Source of the DNA: JBKHYJ01 sp046565505
GTDB lineage: Bacteria; Acidobacteriota; Blastocatellia; UBA7656
NCBI GenBank assembly: GCA_046565505.1
Contig: JBKHYJ010000109.1
Coordinates: 1-15,028 of the forward strand
DNA length: 15,028 bases
Direction: 5' to 3'
The notes below the pieces were generated by a model that was not told the DNA's origin, searched no databases, and worked only from the letters and a program-made list of their open reading frames with translations. Both the position numbers and the translations under genes were made by a program. Position 1 is the stretch's first letter; each line of letters starts with the position of its first letter. Shown piece after piece: positions 11,227 to 15,028 of the stretch.

Positions 11227-13911
11227 TCACTCGCTGCGCAGGGCGGTCATGGGATCTACTTTCGTGGCGCGCCGCGCAGGGATGTAGCTCGACACCAAGG
11301 CCACAAATACTAGTAGGGCAGTGACCAGCACGAATGTAAGCGGGTCGAGGGCGCTGACATTGAAGAGCAGACTGGCCATCCCGCGCGTTAAAGCAACGGC
11401 CGCAGCCAGGCCGATGCCGACGCCGGCCGCCGCCAAGCGCAACCCGTCACCCACAACCAACCGCAACACGTCGCGTGCCTGCGCTCCGAGCGCCAGGCGA
11501 ACGCCGAACTCGTGCGTGCGCCGCGTGACCGAGTAGGAGATGACCCCGTAAAGTCCGACGACCGTCAAGAGTAACGCCACCGCCGCGAATACAGACAGCA
11601 ACAGCATAATGAAACGGCGCCGAGAAACGGACTCGGCCACTGCTTGCTCCATCGTCCTGACATTTGTGACCGGCTGATTTGGGTCTATCGCCTTCACCTC
11701 GTTGCGCACGGCCGGGACCAGTTGCAGAGGGTCGGATTCCGTTCGTATGAGAATGCTCAGGTCGCTCCAGGAAAGTTGTAGAAAGGGGCGATAGACCTGC
11801 GCCCGCGGGTCAGACTCCAAGACCGTGCTTTTGACATCGCCAACGACGCCGATCACGGTTAGCCACGGCTCGCGGGGGTCGTCGGCGGGGCCCAGTTTGA
11901 TACGTTTACCTATGGGGTCTTCCTCGGGGAAGAACTGGCGCGCGATAGTTTCGTTGATAATCGCAACTTCGGGCTGGCCCGGGGCGTCGCTTTCGGAAAA
12001 AGCGCGGCCTTGGAGCAGTGGGACGCCCATCGCTTGAAAGTAATTCGGTGTTACGTCGCGCCCATCTGTGCTCGGCTCTTGCCCACGTCGCGCGGGCGGG
12101 CGCCCTTCGATGGCGAGCGGGTACAAACCTTCAGCGCCGCTAAGCGGCACGTCGGAAATCCCGCCGGCGGCCCGCACGCCTGGCAGTGTCTCAATTCGCG
12201 CGAGCAACTGCTGATAAAAATTACGCCGGCTCTCCTGAGTATGGTACTTCGCGCCGGGAAGCATCACATCCAAAGCTAAAACCGATTGCGGGTTGAACCC
12301 AGGATCAACCGCCAACAGCCGTGAGAAGCTGCGTACCAGCAGGCCCGCGCCCACGAGCAACACCAGAGCCAGCGCGACTTCCGAAACGATCAGGAGCGAA
12401 CGCAGCCGATGCTGGCCGGGCGCTGCGGGATTGCGGCCACCCTCTTTGAGTGCTTCGCTCAAATTTGTCTTGGCCGCCTGCATGGCCGGCACCAGACCAA
12501 ACAATATACCTGTCAGCAAAGAGATGCCGGCCGTGAAGCCCAGCACCAGGAGGTCAAGCGTCGTCTCACGCAGCCGCGGTATATTCGTGGGGCTGGCCGC
12601 GATCAGAGCCTCGACCCCCCAGTAGGCGACCAGCAACCCCAGCGCGCCGCCGAGCGAAGACAGCAGGATACTCTCCGTGAGTAGTTGGCGGATGACCCGC
12701 CGCCCTCCCGCGCCGAGTGCGGAGCGGAGGGCAATCTCTTTCTGCCGTGTCGCCGCTCGCGCCAGCAGAAGGCTGGCGACGTTCGCGCATGCGATCAGCA
12801 ATACGAAGGCGACCACGGCGAGAAGTACAAGCAACAGCGGCCGCGTCTTACCGACGACCTGGTCTTTCAGCGACATGAGGCGGACGACCCAGCCGGCGTT
12901 CGAGTCGGGGAAGTCCCCGGCCTGGCGCTGCGCGATGGCGCTCATCTCTGCCTGCGCTTGCTCGAGCGGTGTATCGGGCTTAAGCCGAGCTATGGCGACG
13001 AGCTGGCGCTGGTTCCGCCGCTGCCACCGCTCGGCGCTCATCGCGAGCGGCACCCAGATGTCGGCCTGCGACGCGAAGCCGTAACCGGCAGGCATCTCCG
13101 CGCCCCGCGGGAAATTGAAGCCTCTGGGCATCACGCCGATCACTGTGAAATCTACCGTGTCTAGCGCGATTGCTTTCCCTATGATGCCCGGGTCACCACC
13201 GAACGCGCGCCGCCATAGGCCATAGCTGATGACAACGACTCGGTTCTTATTGGGTTGATCTTCTTCAGCGGTAAACGTCCTGCCGAGGATCGGCTCGACG
13301 CCAAGCAGCGGGAAGAAATCAAAAGTGACGGCCGCGCCACCCACCCGTTCGGCATCGCCCTGCGCCGAGAGGTTTGCGAAGCTGGAGCGGTAGGCGGCGA
13401 TGCGCTCGAAGACGTGATTCTGCTCACGCCAGTCGGCGATGTCCGCATTCGTCGGCGGCATTTCGTGCAGGCCGAGTTGAGTGGCGGGGTTGTCCGACCA
13501 GATCATAGTGATACGCGCCGGGTCGTGGTAAGGGAGCGGGCGCATTAAAACCGCATTCACCACACTGAAAATGGCGGTATTGGCGCCGATGCCGAGGGCG
13601 AGCGTTAGCGCGGCGACTAACGTGAACCCCGGTTGCTTACGCAGCATCCTCACGCCATAGCGCAGGTCCTGCCAAAAGTCTTCCAGCCACCGGCCGCCGC
13701 GCACGTCGTAGCCTTGCTCCTTGATCCGCGTCAGGCTGCCGAATCGCTGCTCTGCATCCCGACGGGCTTCCGCAGCGGACAGGCCGCGTCGGATATTCTC
13801 CTCGATTCGCAGGTCGATGTGGAATTGTAACTCCTCGTCAATCTCATCATGGATATTGTCCGAACGCCACAGCCCGCGCAGCCGCAACAGTAAGTGCCTT
13901 AACCCTGCCAT
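11227..13911 (-). CDS. ADOP-type ABC transporter permease (MacB/FtsX-like, no ATPase)
   Basis: An 894-residue permease with the duplicated layout of the ADOP family. A cytoplasmic prefix (about 1-85: H-D-E-I-D-E-E-L-Q-F-H, then E-A-R-R-D-A-E-Q-R-F-G) precedes TM1 (about 96-120, FTLVAALTLALGIGANTAIF) and a first MacB-type periplasmic domain (about 125-345). Next come three helices of the first FtsX module (about 358-480, with LRSALGAGGRR), a helix near 505-530, a second periplasmic domain (about 535-755) and a final FtsX module (about 765-890, with RLALGA and IPARRATKVDP). Family length is about 800-900, so it is complete. No ATP-binding protein is encoded nearby; the partner ATPase, if any, lies elsewhere. 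ATG 13909-13911 has AAGGGAG six bases upstream. The gene follows padR by 12 bp. Efflux of a compound sensed by PadR is a reasonable guess, unproven. Confidence 0.92.
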   Translation of the reverse strand: MAGLRHLLLRLRGLWRSDNIHDEIDEELQFHIDLRIEENIRRGLSAAEARRDAEQRFGSLTRIKEQGYDVRGGRWLEDFWQDLRYGVRMLRKQPGFTLVAALTLALGIGANTAIFSVVNAVLMRPLPYHDPARITMIWSDNPATQLGLHEMPPTNADIADWREQNHVFERIAAYRSSFANLSAQGDAERVGGAAVTFDFFPLLGVEPILGRTFTAEEDQPNKNRVVVISYGLWRRAFGGDPGIIGKAIALDTVDFTVIGVMPRGFNFPRGAEMPAGYGFASQADIWVPLAMSAERWQRRNQRQLVAIARLKPDTPLEQAQAEMSAIAQRQAGDFPDSNAGWVVRLMSLKDQVVGKTRPLLLVLLAVVAFVLLIACANVASLLLARAATRQKEIALRSALGAGGRRVIRQLLTESILLSSLGGALGLLVAYWGVEALIAASPTNIPRLRETTLDLLVLGFTAGISLLTGILFGLVPAMQAAKTNLSEALKEGGRNPAAPGQHRLRSLLIVSEVALALVLLVGAGLLVRSFSRLLAVDPGFNPQSVLALDVMLPGAKYHTQESRRNFYQQLLARIETLPGVRAAGGISDVPLSGAEGLYPLAIEGRPPARRGQEPSTDGRDVTPNYFQAMGVPLLQGRAFSESDAPGQPEVAIINETIARQFFPEEDPIGKRIKLGPADDPREPWLTVIGVVGDVKSTVLESDPRAQVYRPFLQLSWSDLSILIRTESDPLQLVPAVRNEVKAIDPNQPVTNVRTMEQAVAESVSRRRFIMLLLSVFAAVALLLTVVGLYGVISYSVTRRTHEFGVRLALGAQARDVLRLVVGDGLRLAAAGVGIGLAAAVALTRGMASLLFNVSALDPLTFVLVTALLVFVALVSSYIPARRATKVDPMTALRSE

Positions 13912-13923
13912 CGCCGTCTCCCT

Positions 13924-14256
13924 TCAGGTCGCCTGCATTATCTTGCGGATCGCCACAGACAGGTGCTTCCAGTGGGCCTCCTCCACCTGGAGCTGCTTGC
14001 GTCCGGCCCGCGTCACGCGATAGAAGCGCGCCCGACGGTTGTTCTCCGACGTGCCCCATTCGCTTGAGATCCAGCCGCGCTCCTCGATCCGGTAGAGCGC
14101 CGGGTAGAGCGTCCCTTCGTCGACCGTGAGCATCTCCTCTGCTAGCTGCCGTATGCGCTGCCCGATGCCGTAGCCATGCATCGGCCCCAGGGAGAGCGCT
14201 TTGAGGATCAACATGTCGAGCGTGCCCTGCGGCAGGTCCGACTTCTGTTTAGCCAT
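13924..14256 (-). CDS. PadR-family winged-helix repressor
   Basis: A 110-residue regulator of the short PadR type found next to ADOP permeases in acidobacteria. The winged-helix domain is visible: L-P-Q-G-T-L-D-M-L-I-L-K-A-L at residues 8-21, G-P-M-H-G-Y-G-I-G-Q-R-I (24-35), the recognition-helix stretch V-D-E-G-T-L-Y-P-A-L-Y-R-I-E (45-58), and the wing with W-G-T-S-E-N-N-R-R-A-R-F-Y-R-V-T-R-A-G (67-85). A short C-terminal helix ends the protein, without the long dimerisation domain of classical PadR. The start ATG 14254-14256 has AGGAG eight bases upstream. It is the first gene of the operon with the permease and most likely represses its own promoter. Confidence 0.93.
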   Translation of the reverse strand: MAKQKSDLPQGTLDMLILKALSLGPMHGYGIGQRIRQLAEEMLTVDEGTLYPALYRIEERGWISSEWGTSENNRRARFYRVTRAGRKQLQVEEAHWKHLSVAIRKIMQAT

Positions 14257-14288
14257 CTCGGTTTCTCCTATTAGCTTCTAGGGAAGGG

Positions 14289-14318
14289 ATGATAACATGG
14301 CGCTGCCGGATAATCCAA
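14289..14318 (-). promoter_or_regulatory. Likely promoter of the padR-ADOP operon
   Basis: On the minus strand the -10 element TATCAT (14289-14294) is preceded by TG one base upstream, an extended -10. A weak -35 TTGGAT lies 18 bp further upstream (14313-14318). The predicted start would leave a leader of about 25 bases before the padR ATG. I could not see a typical PadR inverted operator here. Confidence 0.45.
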
Positions 14319-14605
14319 GGAGGCCAGGGTGAGGGGATCGGAATAAAGTTAGCCGCGTCAGAAACTGATGAGTAATCCGGGGACGGTGCGGGCATACCCC
14401 TGATTATCTCCGCGCATCAATTCGCACGCCGGGTAGGTCGAAACTGCCTGAATGCGCCAGTCTCGGGCTGCTTGATTCAGGAAAATCAGGCCAAAAGCCT
14501 CAGAGCTACAAACCAATTTTCATCCTCCGGCGGCCTCGTTCTTTCTATCTTGGCATAGCCGTGAGCCCACTATACAATTGCGCCAAAAGCTAAGCGAGGG
14601 ATTAC

Positions 14606-14631
14606 TTGACACTAAGCCTCTGCTGTATAAA
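14606..14631 (+). promoter_or_regulatory. Weak promoter candidate for the PIN-like gene
   Basis: A perfect TTGACA (14606-14611) is followed by TATAAA (14626-14631). The 14-bp spacing is shorter than the 16-18 bp optimum, so function is uncertain. It lies about 60 bp before the start codon of the PIN-like gene. Confidence 0.3.
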
Positions 14632-14693
14632 AAGCTAATGGCCCATAAGCAGCAAAAGACACTCCTCGGTTCATAATCGGCTCTGGCTCAGCA

Positions 14694-14969
14694 ATGAGAA
14701 TTCAATTTCAAGCTGACGCCGACTTCAATCAAAATGTGGTGCGGGCCGTCCGGCGGCGCCGGCCTGCGATTGACTTCCAGACCGCTGACGAAGCCGGGCG
14801 GCGCGGCCTGGATGATTCGCAGGTCCCGGCGCTGGCGGCGCGTGAAGCCTGCATTCTTGTGACTTATGATCGCCACACGATGCCTCAGCATTTTTCCGAT
14901 TTACTAGAAACCATCTCAAAAATAGTCGTGCTAAATTTGCATCATGGCACGACGCGAAGAATTGACTGA
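14694..14969 (+). pseudogene. DUF5615 PIN-like toxin-type protein, 3' end cut by an IS5-family element
   Basis: The first about 70 residues match the DUF5615 family, PIN-domain-like proteins often paired with DUF433 antitoxins: MRIQFQADADFNQN, then AIDFQTADEAG, R-G-L-D-D-S-Q-V, and ILVTYDRHTMPQHF. Acidic residues D8, D10 and D59 are at PIN-like positions. Family members are usually about 115-125 residues. Here homology stops after about residue 71, and the last 20 codons run into the transposase gene of an insertion sequence, giving an unrelated tail that ends at TGA 14967-14969. The missing part should contain the final strand and helix of the fold, so activity is unlikely. The ATG has no strong ribosome binding site, and no antitoxin gene is visible upstream. 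Confidence 0.75.
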
Positions 14970-15028
14970 CGAACAATGGTCATTGATCGAATCGCTCTTT
15001 GATAAACCGCCGACGATACAAACACGAG
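14907..15028 (+). mobile_element. Left end of an IS5-family element, runs off the window
   Basis: The element interrupts the PIN-like gene. Its exact left end is inferred near 14907 (GAAACCATCTCAAAAA, a TIR-like opening), where family homology of the host gene ends; the right end and target duplication are outside the window, so the boundary is provisional. It contains the beginning of a transposase gene. Confidence 0.55.
14944..15028 (+). CDS. IS5-family transposase N-terminus, runs off the window
   Basis: The first 28 codons are visible from ATG 14944-14946. The peptide MARREELTDEQWSLIESLF is the typical opening of IS5-family (IS427/IS1031-like) transposases, which begin with an L-T-D-E-Q-W-x-x-I-x-P-L-like helix-turn-helix segment. 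It starts inside the frame of the PIN-like gene, overlapping it by 26 bases in another frame. No good ribosome binding site is seen. The catalytic DDE residues lie beyond the window, so completeness cannot be judged. Confidence 0.75.
   Translation, partial: MARREELTDEQWSLIESLFDKPPTIQTR

Larger units (their letters stand above)
14257..14693. other. Divergent gap between padR and the PIN-like gene
   Basis: About 435 bp holding the padR promoter on its left side and a candidate promoter for the PIN-like gene on its right. The middle (14330-14600) shows no open frame with a recognisable product and no strong repeat. An antitoxin gene, usually found in front of DUF5615-type genes, is not visible. 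Confidence 0.45.

Noticed and set aside
12677..13164. Long plus-strand open frames antisense to the intact permease
   Set aside because: They are Arg/Pro/Ser-rich translations produced by the GC-rich codons of the permease on the other strand; no ribosome sites or known motifs.
1..15028. CRISPR array, tRNA, rRNA or riboswitch
   Set aside because: No regularly spaced direct repeats, no cloverleaf or rRNA-like segments and no recognised aptamer were seen on either strand.

Overview
The window looks like a chromosomal segment of an acidobacterium, most likely Blastocatellia-like. The main evidence is two copies of the long ABC-type permease without an ATPase that is expanded in Acidobacteriota (ADOP, 'acidobacterial duplicated orphan permease'). 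One copy sits directly behind a small PadR-type repressor, which is the usual arrangement for that family. A multi-PAS soluble hybrid kinase and a GC-rich coding background fit this, but I have no 16S or marker gene, so the phylum call is inference.

Left part (1-3951), a mobile-element zone. The window opens inside a zinc-ribbon transposase gene (IS1595-like, minus strand). Next is a structurally complete IS982-family element (258-1264) with 14-bp terminal inverted repeats and a 7-bp target duplication. Its transposase is dead: an 11-bp tandem duplication and a single-base loss shift the frame twice. After about 380 bp without a recognisable gene comes an IS200/IS605-type element with an intact Y1 transposase and matching subterminal hairpins at both ends. 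Its outer end directly abuts an ADOP permease gene that has lost about its first 308 codons.

Middle part (3952-10989). After a 0.6-kb gap with no convincing gene there is an SGNH/GDSL-fold hydrolase-like gene, with the usual block V His and Asp missing. It converges on a 995-residue soluble hybrid histidine kinase (PAS-PAS-PAS-coiled coil-GAF-HisKA-HATPase-REC). Then follow a small stand-alone MOSC protein, a divergent 54-residue single-helix membrane protein too short for most ORF callers, and a co-directional pair on the minus strand. That pair is an exported ASH/HYDIN-like immunoglobulin-fold protein followed by a metallo-beta-lactamase-fold protein of the flavodiiron (oxygen-binding di-iron) type.

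Right part (11227-15028). A padR-ADOP operon on the minus strand is intact, with a 12-bp intergenic gap, good ribosome binding sites and an extended -10 promoter in front of padR. Beyond it a DUF5615-type PIN-like toxin gene on the plus strand is cut after about 70 codons by the left end of an IS5-family element, whose transposase runs off the window.

The genes do not form one obvious pathway. The clearest functional unit is padR-ADOP, and a second possible unit is ASH protein plus MBL protein. The rest is single-gene housekeeping or accessory content between insertion sequences. I found no CRISPR array, tRNA or rRNA, and no strong case for an undescribed multi-gene system. The best leads are the IS200-truncated permease, the hydrolase with an altered catalytic block, the tiny membrane protein and the di-iron MBL with a substituted metal ligand.
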